A stretch of DNA of 64,000 bases from Pseudobacteroides cellulosolvens ATCC 35603 = DSM 2933. Lineage in GTDB: Bacteria; Bacillota; Clostridia; Acetivibrionales; DSM-2933. A model generated the notes under the pieces. The model had not been told where the DNA came from. It was given only the letters and a program-made list of their open reading frames with translations, and ran no database searches. How positions within the stretch are numbered: position 1 is the first letter of the stretch; every line of letters begins with the position of its first letter. The position numbers were made by a program, and so were the translations under genes. The DNA is taken from contig NZ_LGTC01000001.1 in the NCBI RefSeq assembly GCF_001262605.1, forward strand, positions 3,237,001 through 3,301,000. Direction: 5' to 3'. Shown here one piece after another: positions 9,050-18,147 of the stretch.

Positions 9050-9108
9050 GATATAATAGTTTATAAAATATAGTAGCTTATAGAATGTTATAATTTACAG
9101 ACATAATC

Positions 9109-9153
9109 AAAAACCAGATGCAATTGATTTTTATCAATAACATCTGGTTTTTC
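9109..9153. terminator. Bidirectional terminator between aroA and rex
   Basis: A 12-bp perfect stem, AAAAACCAGATG (9109-9120) with CATCTGGTTTTT (9141-9152), has T runs on either strand. It lies between two convergent genes and can end both transcripts. Confidence 0.92.
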
Positions 9154-9166
9154 TTATGGTTTTTAA

Positions 9167-9844
9167 CTAAGAATTCCCATCATTGCCTTTACTGCTATCT
9201 TCTCTGATAAATTCAAATTTCTCATTAAGTTTATATCCCAAAACCATAAGTCCATCACTTAAGTGGACATTTTCTATTATCACATCATATGGCAACTTAA
9301 GATCCATTGGAGAAAAGTTCCAGAGTCCTTTTACCCCAAGCTTGGCCGCTCTTTCTGCCACTATTGGTGTCTGCTCAAATGGCACTGCCAGCATTGCAAC
9401 ATCAACATAATTCTCTTGGACGAAACTTTCGAGCTCATCCAAATGTCTAATAGGGATACCTCTTATATCCGTACCAACCAAACTGGTATTAACATCAAAA
9501 ATGCCAATAATTTTAAAGCCTCTTTTTTCAAAATTAGTATAATTGGCAAGTGCCTGACCCATATTGCCGGCTCCGATAATTATAGCGTGATAATCGTTAT
9601 TCAACCCAAGAATGTTACCAATTTCATTAAACAGGAACTCCACATTATAACCATAACCCTGTTGCCCAAACCCGCCAAAGCAATTAAGATCCTGCCTTAT
9701 TTGAGATGCAGTTATACCCATCCTGCTGCTTAATTCCTGTGAAGAAATCCTTTTAATGTCCATTTTTAACAAGTCTGACAAATATCTATAATATCGTGGT
9801 AACCTCTTTACAACTGCAAGAGAAACTTTTTTCTTTAAGTTCAT
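9167..9844 (-). CDS. rex: Rex, redox-sensing transcriptional repressor
   Basis: 225 residues. An N-terminal winged helix (VVKRLPRYYRYLSDL, SSQELSSRMGITASQIRQDL, FGGFGQQGYGYNV) is followed by a Rossmann domain with GAGNMGQALANY that binds NADH/NAD+. Rex represses fermentation and respiration genes when NADH is low. The ATG at 9844 gives MNLKKKVS with GGGGTGTAAGG directly upstream. The in-frame ATG at 9862 has no ribosome site. A consensus promoter lies at 9899-9927. No Rex-type operator was recognised near it. Confidence 0.95.
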   Translation of the reverse strand: MNLKKKVSLAVVKRLPRYYRYLSDLLKMDIKRISSQELSSRMGITASQIRQDLNCFGGFGQQGYGYNVEFLFNEIGNILGLNNDYHAIIIGAGNMGQALANYTNFEKRGFKIIGIFDVNTSLVGTDIRGIPIRHLDELESFVQENYVDVAMLAVPFEQTPIVAERAAKLGVKGLWNFSPMDLKLPYDVIIENVHLSDGLMVLGYKLNEKFEFIREDSSKGNDGNS

Positions 9845-9898
9845 CCTTACACCCCAAAACATTTAATAAATAATGGAATTTTTGCCTGTTCTAATATG

Positions 9899-9927
9899 AT
9901 TATATATCCTTGTTATTTTTTTGTCAA
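9899..9927 (-). promoter_or_regulatory. SigA promoter of rex
   Basis: Minus strand: TTGACA (9922-9927), a 17-base spacer and TATAAT (9899-9904), an exact consensus match, about 55 bases before the rex start codon. Confidence 0.88.
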
Positions 9928-10349
9928 TATTGATGGGCTCAGATTTAGGAGTAACATTAACCAATTCTTTAATATCCCTTAATAGAATTTTAGTCATTCC
10001 TTATCTAAGGCTTGAATGAAAAATCACTTCCACTTTCTATGCGAGTATTGACGTGCTAAGTCAACGCATGAGTGAAATTTATAGCAGAAGTTATATTTTG
10101 ATCATTACTAAATATTAAAAGAAAAATTGCTGTCGAATAGGAATTTTGGTACAATTCTAAGTGAGCCATTTTGTCCTTTATATTTTGGTAAAATATAAAA
10201 AGTATTTATTTTTATATTTCTTTATAAGGGAATTTCAAAAAATACATTTTACATGTATCTTTTGAATAAAGCCACTAATTAAGCCTTTTGAAATAAATAA
10301 CCAGTTAGTTATTTATTAATACCTAAACTAATAGAAATAAGGTGTTGCT
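9928..10349 (+). other. 422-bp leader region upstream of the ABC-F gene, with three hairpins
   Basis: Non-coding, AT-rich. Structures seen: ATGCG/CGCAT plus TTGAC/GTCAA (10039-10069, bulged stem); TTTATATTTT/AAAATATAAA with a 3-base loop (10177-10199); AATAAATAAC/GTTATTTATT with a 6-base loop (10292-10317), just before the ribosome site. A long structured leader before an ABC-F gene recalls the attenuation leaders of antibiotic-resistance ABC-F genes, but no leader peptide was identified. Confidence 0.45.
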
Positions 10350-12262
10350 ATGATAATATTAAATTGCAATGATATATGCCACTCATATGGCATAAACACA
10401 GTATTAAAGGATATCTCCTTTTGTATACATGATGGTGATAAGGTAGGAATAGTAGGTGTCAATGGGGCTGGTAAATCAACCCTTCTAAATATTATTAATG
10501 GTGAGCTTCAGTGTGACAGCGGTACTATAAACATATCCAAGAATTACAAAATTGGTTTTCTCCACCAAAACACAGGACTAGATACCGATAATACAATTTT
10601 TGAGGAGATGCTTTCGGTTTTCCAGGAGCTTATTAACAAAGAAGAACGTCTAAAAGTACTTGAGAAGGAAATAAGTAAAACCGCTGAGGATGAATTGAAT
10701 AGTTTAGTAAAAGAATATTCGAGACTATCAGACGAGTACTCGCTAAATGGCGGCTATGAATACAGAAGCAGGGTGAAGGGAGTTCTTAAAGGCCTTGGCT
10801 TTAATGAAGATCAGTTTGATATAAAAATCCATATATTAAGCGGCGGTCAAAAGACCAGGCTTGCTCTGGCAAAATTACTGCTTTCTGAGCCTGATATAAT
10901 GCTTCTTGATGAACCTACAAACCATCTGGATATTGAAGCCATAATGTGGCTTGAGAGCTTTTTAAAAACCATGAAGAAAACGGTTCTCATTGTATCCCAT
11001 GACAGATATTTTCTTGATTCTGTTACTACTAAAACTCTTGAGCTTGAAAATAATTCAGCAAAGTTATATAACGGCAATTACACCCAGTATTTAAAGCAAA
11101 AAGAAGTGGACAGGGAAATTCAACAGCGTCATTATGAAAATCAGCAACGGGAAATTGAAAAAATGGAAGCCTTTATCACCCAGCAGAAGCAGTGGAACAG
11201 GGAAAGAAACATAATTGCTGCAGAGAGCAGGCAAAAAGCTATAGACCGTATGGAAAAAATCGAGAAGCCTAAGGACTTGCCCGGAAAAATTAATATTAGG
11301 TTCAGAAAAAGCATAATAAGCGGAAACGACGTCATGTTTGTTGAGAAACTGTCAAAGTCCTACCCTGGAAAAAAGCTTTTTCCGATATCAGCTTTAAGGT
11401 CAAAAAGAATGAAAGAGTCTTTCTACTTGGGCCAAACGGCTGCGGCAAATCAACCTTGGTAAAAATACTTATATCAAAACTGCAGTCTGATGCCGGGGTT
11501 GTGGAATTTGGGCATAAGGTAAACATAGGTTATTATGATCAGGAACTAAATGATCTGGATGAAAGCAAGACAATATTAGAAGAGCTTATAGACTCAAACA
11601 ACGACCTTACACTAACCCAAATAAGAACACTGCTATCATCGTTCCTCTTTACAGGAGAAGATGTTTTAAAGCCCATATCTACTTTAAGCGGTGGTGAAAA
11701 AAGCAGGGTTGCCTTGGCCAAGCTCATATTATCATCATCCAATTTTTTAATACTTGACGAGCCTACAAACCACCTTGATATAAATTCAAGAGAGGTACTT
11801 GAAGAAGCTTTGGCAAACTATGAGGGCACTATACTATCCATATCCCATGACAGATATTTTATAAACAAGCTGGCAACAAGGATTCTTGATATGGATAACT
11901 GCTCCCTGTTGGATTTGGAAGGAAACTATGACTTTTTTATTGATTACAAAAACAGGGTAAAAAAGTCTGCACCTGACACATCAACAGAGGTACAAGTATC
12001 CCAATCAAAGCTGGATTATAAGGCCGAAAAAGAAGAGAGAGCCAGAATAAGGAAGCTGGAAAAACGGTACTCTGAAATTGAAAATAAAATCGCTGATACT
12101 GAAGAGAGGCTTAAAGCTATAGATCAGGAAATGTTTGATGAAAGTACTGCATCGGACCATTCCAGGCTGACTGATCTTTTAGATGAACAAATAAGACTTA
12201 ACAGCCTGCTTGAAGAGCTATACAGCGAATGGGAGAGCATTACAACTGAGCTAGGGTTATAA
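10350..12262 (+). pseudogene. ABC-F family ATPase (translation factor/ribosome protection type), split by a -1 frameshift
   Basis: Two reading frames together make one normal ABC-F protein of ~637 residues. The first (10350-11462) has Walker A GVNGAGKST, signature LSGGQ, Walker B LLDEPTNHLD and the inter-domain linker. Near 11377-11381 the frame is lost: a run of five T where six would restore KLFSDISFKVKK. The correct frame then encodes a second Walker A, GPNGCGKST, and continues through 11456-12262 with LSGGEK, LDEPTNHLD and a coiled-coil tail. No membrane domain is present, as usual for ABC-F. It is either a decayed gene or a homopolymer sequencing error; if the latter, the protein is intact. 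Whether it is a housekeeping or resistance type cannot be decided here. Confidence 0.85.
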
Positions 12263-12326
12263 TGGATTTTCAATATCACTGCATTTCACAGTTTGTAAGG
12301 CTGCATAACCTCCTGGATATCTAAAA

Positions 12327-12362
12327 AAATAGCATAATTGACTTGTGTCAATTATGCTATTT
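12327..12362. terminator. Bidirectional terminator between the ABC-F and GH48 genes
   Basis: Perfect 16-bp stem (12327-12342 with 12347-12362) and a TTGT tetraloop. The minus strand has a seven-T run after it, serving the GH48 gene. The plus strand has a TTGATTTATTT tail, serving the ABC-F gene. Confidence 0.93.
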
Positions 12363-12390
12363 GATTTATTTAACAAATAATTGTATCTTA

Positions 12391-14652
12391 TTATTTTGTT
12401 TTTCCGAAGTTTTGAGCAACAATTATAACGTCTGACATGTTTATAACTCCGTCTATATTTAAATCTGCACTAGGCTTAGCAATAGCTTCTTTACCAAATA
12501 CACCGGCAATAGCTATAGCATCAGCCATGTTTACAACGCCATCACCATTTACATCACCTTTTAGTCCACCAGTTGGTGTTGGTTTATTTGTATTTGTTGG
12601 TGTTGGCTTATCGTCATCACCAATTACATCGTATGGGAACAATGTTGCAAATGCACCCATAGCCATACCTATGTCAACCTGATGCCAGTAACGATGATAT
12701 TTGAACTTAGGACCTACACCTGCATCATATGATGACTGTAGATTATCCCAGTTAGGATCCTGCTTGTATGCTGGACGCATGTCTATGAACTTCATACCGT
12801 TCTTGAGAGTAGCACCCTGTGCATTCTTACCTGTCCATCCTGATGGAATATAAACTTCCTGATCGAAGAAACGTGAATAGTCTCCTCTTTGCTCTTCCTT
12901 AGTGAAGCCTTTATCTTCTTCATCTTGACATCCTAATATTACACAGTCAAGAAGCTCTTTAGCCAAATCATGTGCTTCTTCATCGTATGTATGATGTTTC
13001 TGAGTACCTGCTGCATAGTAAGCCAGTAAGTTTGCTGTTGAACCGGCAACACCTATGTCTGAACCCATATTTGTTACAGTTGCGTGGAGGTCTGGATTTC
13101 CTGTGTATGTTCCATCCCAAGTATCAGGCTGGCCTTCCCACTCAATATCTGAAGGAAGCTCGAACTCGCCAGGGCCAGTTACTTTTATGTATGGTTTTAC
13201 CCAATCTACCCATTTCTTCATTATCTGATATGCTCTTTCATCACCAGTCTCATAGTAATACTCAGCTGTACGCTGGAGACCCCAAACCTGGAAACCGTAC
13301 CATCTGTTACTTGGTGGATCGTGCCATACAGGCTGCCAGTCATAAGCCATATCATAGAATGTTGAAATGCCTGATGGATATGGATCATATTTGTCGTTCC
13401 ATGAGTTGTTACATCCACCAGCTATAGGTCCTTCAGCTGACTGCAACCATTGGAGCAATTCTAACTGTCTGTCCAAACTTGTTGCCCAGTCTGAAACAGC
13501 ACCTGATGCTTTTGGTTTCAATTCAGATACTGTTGATAAAGCGTATGCAGTCATAGGGTTCTGATATCCCTGATGGCTGGCACTGCTTCCTTCTTTCCAA
13601 GCCCAACCTTGTGAAGTTGTAGGAGCACCCCATGCCATGTACCATGAAATCAGGTAATGCATTGAGTTTTTACCGTCTCCTGCAGTACTTGTAATAGAAG
13701 TATCTTTAGCTATAGGCTTCATGTATTTGTCATACATTACATATCTTAAATAGTCGCCCATTTTAGCAGCTCTATCATTCTGCTTGGAAATTGTGCTTAA
13801 CTTTCCTTGCTCTTTTGCCCACTTAACAGCCCAGTAAGCAGCTTGTACAGAACGGGCATCAGCATCACCTGCAACAGAGTAACGCCACTGCTGTGCGTAT
13901 GTATCCTGTGCTACGAATAATGAACCGAAACCGCCCTTTGAAGTATTACCCCATTTATATGTTTCCCAACATGGGAATGGAACAGTTTCCCAGCATGACT
14001 CCTGCTCACCTCTCTGGTAGGTGTTGATCTGGGACATTCTGCTTGTTCCGTCGCCGTGGTTACCGTATTTGTACCAGTTGTCAACGTCGAATATCCAGTG
14101 CATGATGTACATATTAGCATTTCCATATGCAGATTTGAGTGCATTATGGAGATTATCCTTACCTGTTGGAGCATTGAGGTTCAATGATCCTGGATAATCG
14201 CTAGGCTCTGCACCCCCAGGAACAAATGATGCACACTTGCTTGGATCATAATCGCCTAAGTTTGGCTGATCCTTTGCTGCTGGAATGTAATATTTTTCAG
14301 TAACATCCCAAGCTTTGTTGTATTCTGCCCAATCACCTGTAAGTTTACCATACATAGCTTCAAACCATACATAGTAGCTGGCAGTTTCAGATGAAGTTTC
14401 ATGTCCATAGTCAGGTGCTTCAACCATCATCGTTTCGATTGAGTGGTATGGAATACCTTCCTGACTGAAATAACCATTGGACGTATTATTAACCTGATCA
14501 TGCAATTTAAGGAATGCTTCCTCGTATGACATACCTTCCTCGTAACTAGCTGCGTATGAAGTAACGCCTCCGAGATTTGCTGTAACGATAGTACTAACTG
14601 TCATGAATGTACACAAAGTAATTGAAACATACTTTTTTGTCTTTTTTAACAC
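12391..14652 (-). CDS. Family 48 glycoside hydrolase (processive exocellulase) with C-terminal dockerin
   Basis: 753 residues. It has a signal peptide (about 1-35, ending near SYAA), a GH48 catalytic domain (about 40-670) and a Pro/Thr linker (PTPTNTNKPTPT). The dockerin (699-753) has two calcium-binding repeats, DVNGDGVVNMAD and DLNIDGVINMSD. GH48 enzymes are the dominant cellobiohydrolases of cellulosomes (CelS/Cel48). The YGHETSSE segment near residue 85 corresponds to the region proposed to hold the general acid. The dockerin anchors the enzyme to a scaffoldin. Start: a GTG at 14652, 8 bases after AGGAGGG. The dockerin recognition positions (MA, MS, followed by hydrophobic residues) look type-II-like rather than the Ser-Thr pattern of C. 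thermocellum enzymes. Single-gene unit. Confidence 0.96.
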   Translation of the reverse strand: MLKKTKKYVSITLCTFMTVSTIVTANLGGVTSYAASYEEGMSYEEAFLKLHDQVNNTSNGYFSQEGIPYHSIETMMVEAPDYGHETSSETASYYVWFEAMYGKLTGDWAEYNKAWDVTEKYYIPAAKDQPNLGDYDPSKCASFVPGGAEPSDYPGSLNLNAPTGKDNLHNALKSAYGNANMYIMHWIFDVDNWYKYGNHGDGTSRMSQINTYQRGEQESCWETVPFPCWETYKWGNTSKGGFGSLFVAQDTYAQQWRYSVAGDADARSVQAAYWAVKWAKEQGKLSTISKQNDRAAKMGDYLRYVMYDKYMKPIAKDTSITSTAGDGKNSMHYLISWYMAWGAPTTSQGWAWKEGSSASHQGYQNPMTAYALSTVSELKPKASGAVSDWATSLDRQLELLQWLQSAEGPIAGGCNNSWNDKYDPYPSGISTFYDMAYDWQPVWHDPPSNRWYGFQVWGLQRTAEYYYETGDERAYQIMKKWVDWVKPYIKVTGPGEFELPSDIEWEGQPDTWDGTYTGNPDLHATVTNMGSDIGVAGSTANLLAYYAAGTQKHHTYDEEAHDLAKELLDCVILGCQDEEDKGFTKEEQRGDYSRFFDQEVYIPSGWTGKNAQGATLKNGMKFIDMRPAYKQDPNWDNLQSSYDAGVGPKFKYHRYWHQVDIGMAMGAFATLFPYDVIGDDDKPTPTNTNKPTPTGGLKGDVNGDGVVNMADAIAIAGVFGKEAIAKPSADLNIDGVINMSDVIIVAQNFGKTK

Positions 14653-15053
14653 TTGTACTTCCCTCCTAATTAATAAATTAACTAATTTTGTAGTATTAGA
14701 TTAACCTTTTAGACTTAAGGTTGTCCCTCCTTTCCCATGAAATGAATATTAAAGCAACCTCTGATTAACCATTTCTGATTTAATGAGGCCACACTCGCAA
14801 GAAAAAATTATGTTGAATAGGACTATTATTATTTCGTATTGCACAATTGGCATACTTTTCTGAATAATAATATATCCTTATTTAATTATAAAATAATATT
14901 TTTTTATTCAAAATAGACTATCTTGTTTAAAATTGTATTATGTTGTTATTTATTTTTAAAAAACGACCTAAATAATGCCTACGAGCCGCACAAAATATAC
15001 TTTTTGGCGGCTCCAACAGAAAACCATAATTGCTTTTATATACATGAGAATAA
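14653..15053. other. 401-bp region upstream of the GH48 gene and downstream of cwlD
   Basis: AT-rich, should contain the GH48 promoter (minus strand). Seen: a small AACCTT/AAGGTT hairpin (14703-14722) next to a second GGAGGG, and a CGAA on the minus strand near 14852, the -10 core of SigI promoters, but no ACCCC-type -35 upstream of it. A GAGCCGC/GCGGCTC stem (14983-15013) lies 40 bases past the cwlD stop without a direct T run. I assign no promoter. Confidence 0.4.
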
Positions 15054-15770
15054 TCAATTCTTTGCAAAATACGCCTTTATACCCTCTTTTACTGCAAATG
15101 CAGTTTTATCCTGGTATTCTTTATTCTGCAGCTTCTTTTCTTCTTCGGGATTTGATAAGAAGCCACACTCAACAACAACTGTAGTTGTTTTACAGTCTTT
15201 GAGAATTATAATTGGTTCTTTTTTTACCAAGGCCTCCCTCTTATTCGATGGGTCCAAATTTTCTCTAATTGATTTTTGGATGCTCATAGCAAGTTTCTGG
15301 CTCTGCTGCATTTTTGGAGGGAAAAATGTCTGAGCTCCATAATACTTTGTTTGAGGAAATTTATTCAAATGTATACTTACTACAATATCCGCACCTGCTT
15401 CATCCATCATCTTTTTTCTCCGCAGCAAATCCTGTTTTCTTTTTTGTACTATGTTTGTAGTATCCTCCTGATATTCAAGCCTATCTTCCTCCCTTGTAAG
15501 CATCACCTTATAATTTTCAGCTTCTAACAGCCTTTTTATTTCAAGAACTATATTGAGATTAATATCCTTTTCACTTGTTCCGCTATAATCACTTACTGCT
15601 CCAGGGTCTTCACCGCCATGACCGGCATCAAGTAAAATGGTCTTCTGAGTATTTCCGGAATTTACCGGTGATACCCTCCCACGTCCAGGGTTTAACGTGT
15701 ATAAAGCAATTGCAAGTATGAATATCATTCCAATCAACAAAATATTGTTTTTCTTCATTATAACTATCAT
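15054..15770 (-). CDS. cwlD: CwlD-type N-acetylmuramoyl-L-alanine amidase
   Basis: 238 residues with an N-terminal signal anchor (about 8-28) and an Amidase_3 domain. The zinc and catalytic motifs are DAGHGGEDPGA, IVVSIHLNK and VVVECGFLSNPEE. CwlD makes muramic-delta-lactam in spore cortex by removing side-chain peptides, so it points to a spore former. Length and the lack of cell-wall-binding repeats fit CwlD rather than a vegetative autolysin. The ATG at 15770 follows GGTGG by 6 bases; an in-frame ATG 12 bases later is less well placed. Divergent from sigI across 185 bp. Confidence 0.88.
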   Translation of the reverse strand: MIVIMKKNNILLIGMIFILAIALYTLNPGRGRVSPVNSGNTQKTILLDAGHGGEDPGAVSDYSGTSEKDINLNIVLEIKRLLEAENYKVMLTREEDRLEYQEDTTNIVQKRKQDLLRRKKMMDEAGADIVVSIHLNKFPQTKYYGAQTFFPPKMQQSQKLAMSIQKSIRENLDPSNKREALVKKEPIIILKDCKTTTVVVECGFLSNPEEEKKLQNKEYQDKTAFAVKEGIKAYFAKN

Positions 15771-15955
15771 AATTTACCACCTGTAAATGTGTTTTCAGTA
15801 TAAAAATATTCAATATACTGTTTGTCATATTCATTTATTTTTTTATATTAATTACAGGGTATTTTCAGAGATTGGATTTGTATAATTAAAACAGTAGTGT
15901 TATAATTTCTGTATTCTATAGCATATCTATAAAATTCCTCGCCAGGAGAATTATT

Positions 15956-16669
15956 ATGAATGATAACTCGCTTAATGAAAGGGTTCAGAGAATAAAATCC
16001 TCTGATATTGAAATTGATAAGCTTGTTGAGGAGTATAAGCCATTTATTGCATCATGTGTTGAAAAAATTACAGGTCGTTTTGTAAGATACGGTGAAGATG
16101 ATGAGCTTAGCATTGCACTTTTAGCCTTCGTTGAGGCCATTAAAGCGTTTGATATTTCAAAAGGCAATTTTCTCTCATTTGCACAAAATGTTATTAAACG
16201 AAGACTAATTGATTACTTTAGAAAAGAGAGCAAGCACAGTAAAATAGTTTCAATTAGTACTTATACCAGTGACGATGAAGACAACGAGCTGGATTTAAGT
16301 ACTGGTGAGGCTCTGGACAAGTATTCCCAGGATAACATCAGTGAATACAGGCGTTTGGAGCTCCAGGAACTAAAAAAAGAGCTTGCTTTATGGGATATCT
16401 CATTTTTTGAGTTAACCAACGCCTCTCCCAAATCTGAGAAAACCCGTAAATCATATAATGATATTATTCAATATCTTATGAAGAACCCCGACACGCTTGA
16501 TCAGGTTAAAAAGAAAAAGCTTCTTCCAATAGCTGACATAGAAAAAAATACAGGAATACCCCGAAAAACCATTGAGCGATCACGAAAATATATATTAGCT
16601 GTTATAATAATTTTAACCGGAGATTATCAATATGTTAAGGATTATATAAACCCGGAGGTGATGAAATGA
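15956..16669 (+). CDS. sigI: RNA polymerase sigma factor SigI
   Basis: 237 residues. The N-terminal region-2 part (FIASCVEKITGRFVRYGEDDELSIALLAFVEAIKAFDISKG...FLSFAQNVIKRRLIDYFRK) matches sigma-70 region 2. The C-terminal SigI-specific part ends with an HTH-like GIPRKTIERSRKYILAVIIIL. In cellulosome clostridia, SigI factors drive cellulase and scaffoldin genes when a membrane RsgI senses polysaccharide. RBS CAGGAGAA. The stop overlaps the rsgI start (ATGA), the standard coupling of a sigma factor to its anti-sigma factor. Confidence 0.95.
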   Translation: MNDNSLNERVQRIKSSDIEIDKLVEEYKPFIASCVEKITGRFVRYGEDDELSIALLAFVEAIKAFDISKGNFLSFAQNVIKRRLIDYFRKESKHSKIVSISTYTSDDEDNELDLSTGEALDKYSQDNISEYRRLELQELKKELALWDISFFELTNASPKSEKTRKSYNDIIQYLMKNPDTLDQVKKKKLLPIADIEKNTGIPRKTIERSRKYILAVIIILTGDYQYVKDYINPEVMK

Positions 16670-17991
16670 AAGCACTCATAGTCGATATAGAAGGAAAATA
16701 TGCAGTAGCAATGACAAAAAAAGGTACTTTTATTAAAGTAAAAAATACAGGTAAATATACTGTCGGCTATGAAGCCGATTTACCATCAGGAATACTTACC
16801 AATGTAAAATTAATGGCTGGTGCAGCTTCTGCCGCAGTATTTCTTCTGGCAGCAGGTCTGGGCATTTTCTTTTACACAAACCCTTACAGCTATATAAATA
16901 TCGATATCAATCCAAGTGTTCAAATAACAGCAAATATTTTTGACCGAATTATCAAAGTAACTGCTTTGAATGATGATGCTCAAAAAATCGTAGAAGATTT
17001 ATCCATCAAAAATAAGGTTCTGGATCAGGGAGTTGAGCAGGTTGTAAACAGTGCGGTTAAAAACGGTTATCTTAAAGACGAAAAAACAAATGCCATAATG
17101 CTGACAGTTACAAGTGCCAATAGCAGTAAAAATAAAAAGTTGCAGGAAAAAGTGGCGGTTGTTGTAGAAAAAAAGATTAAATTGGATAAAATCAACTCCG
17201 AAGTCCTTGTTGAAGAAGTTAACGATAAGAATCGAACCGAAGCTGTTAAACAAGGGATATCTCCAGGAAAACTAAAACTGGTTCAGAAGCTTATAGGGTT
17301 AGATCCAAGTCTAAAAGCTGAAGATCTGATAGATAAACCAGTTAAGGAAATTTTAAAGGCAATCCGTGATTACTCAAAATCTCAAAAAACTGGTAAGTCG
17401 GATAATAGCAATAATATACCCAATGGTAAAAATAACAATAACTACAATACTAACAATAATTCTAACAACAATAATTATAATAATAGCAATAATAACAAGA
17501 AAAATGATAAAAACGATAAAAATAACAAAAATAGTAAAAACAATAACAACAATAATGTAAATAACAATTATAGAACTGACTTCAAAAAAGATTCAGATAA
17601 AGAAAAGAAGGTACCAGAACACGGGTCAACTCCCGTTGGCAATATCAGGCCTTCAAAAGACAAAAAAGAAGGCAAAAACAAAGAAAATTCCGTTACAGTT
17701 AACGACAGAAGAATGGAATTCAGAGAGGATTCTAAAGACAACGCCGGTAAAATTCAATCCGATAACGATAAGAACCAAAACAATATAAAGAAAAATTCCG
17801 ACATTCAGGACAAAGTTTCAACACCTCCGCCTTCAGATAACAAAGGTGCAAGCAATCAGACAAAAAATCTTGATGAAAAGAAAAATACAAACAGTATTGT
17901 TGATAAACACAAGGAAACCGTTGAAGAGCCCAAGAAGACAGACATTAAGAAAAAAGTTGATAACAAGAAGAGCAACAATACCAATAACTGA
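16666..17991 (+). CDS. rsgI: RsgI-type membrane anti-sigma-I factor with Asn/Lys-rich extracellular tail
   Basis: 441 residues. The cytoplasmic RsgI N-terminal domain (1-47) binds SigI; one membrane segment spans about 48-70. The extracellular domain begins NPYSYINIDINPSVQ and has the conserved Asn-Pro (82-83), where RsgI proteins are known to self-cleave. From about residue 245 the protein is low complexity, first almost pure Asn (about 250-300), then Lys/Asn/Asp-rich to the end. No CBM3, PA14 or glycosidase domain follows, unlike many C. thermocellum RsgI proteins, so what it senses is unclear. Overlaps sigI by 4 bases; a terminator follows. Confidence 0.92.
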   Translation: MKALIVDIEGKYAVAMTKKGTFIKVKNTGKYTVGYEADLPSGILTNVKLMAGAASAAVFLLAAGLGIFFYTNPYSYINIDINPSVQITANIFDRIIKVTALNDDAQKIVEDLSIKNKVLDQGVEQVVNSAVKNGYLKDEKTNAIMLTVTSANSSKNKKLQEKVAVVVEKKIKLDKINSEVLVEEVNDKNRTEAVKQGISPGKLKLVQKLIGLDPSLKAEDLIDKPVKEILKAIRDYSKSQKTGKSDNSNNIPNGKNNNNYNTNNNSNNNNYNNSNNNKKNDKNDKNNKNSKNNNNNNVNNNYRTDFKKDSDKEKKVPEHGSTPVGNIRPSKDKKEGKNKENSVTVNDRRMEFREDSKDNAGKIQSDNDKNQNNIKKNSDIQDKVSTPPPSDNKGASNQTKNLDEKKNTNSIVDKHKETVEEPKKTDIKKKVDNKKSNNTNN

Positions 17992-18021
17992 TTCCCCATA
18001 TAAATATCTATTAATACATAA

Positions 18022-18067
18022 ATAATGCCGATATTTAAGAAGTAATTATATTCGGCATTATTTTTTT
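18022..18067 (+). terminator. Terminator of sigI-rsgI
   Basis: ATAATGCCGA pairs with TTCGGCATTAT around an AT-rich loop, followed by a T run (18061-18067). Located 30 bases after the rsgI stop. Confidence 0.88.
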
Positions 18068-18073
18068 CGGTCC

Positions 18074-18102
18074 ACCCCAAAAATTTATATACACTTTCCG
18101 AA
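18074..18102 (+). promoter_or_regulatory. Candidate SigI-dependent promoter
   Basis: ACCCCA (18074-18079) and CGAA (18099-18102) with 19 bases between, resembling the ACCCC / CGAA elements known for SigI promoters. It lies 46 bases before the next gene's ATG and directly after the sigI-rsgI terminator. No good SigA -35/-10 pair was seen here. Confidence 0.5.
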
Positions 18103-18147
18103 TGTATATAATAACAACGATAACAATGAACACAGGAGGAGTTTTTT

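Noticed and set aside
12972..13427. Long plus-strand frames inside the GH48 gene
   Set aside because: Antisense shadows of a strongly coding cellulase frame; low-complexity translation, no ribosome sites.
14840..14870. Possible SigI promoter for the GH48 gene
   Set aside because: A CGAA is present on the minus strand, but there is no ACCCC-type element at a suitable distance.
14983..15013. GAGCCGC/GCGGCTC hairpin as cwlD terminator
   Set aside because: No adjacent T run on the minus strand; left as unassigned structure.
14923..15333. 136-codon plus-strand frame opposite cwlD
   Set aside because: The minus-strand amidase has all catalytic motifs; the plus frame has none.
17399..17570. Short A/T-rich repeats resembling an array
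   Set aside because: They encode the Asn-rich tail of RsgI; unit size is irregular, and there are no spacers, so not a CRISPR.
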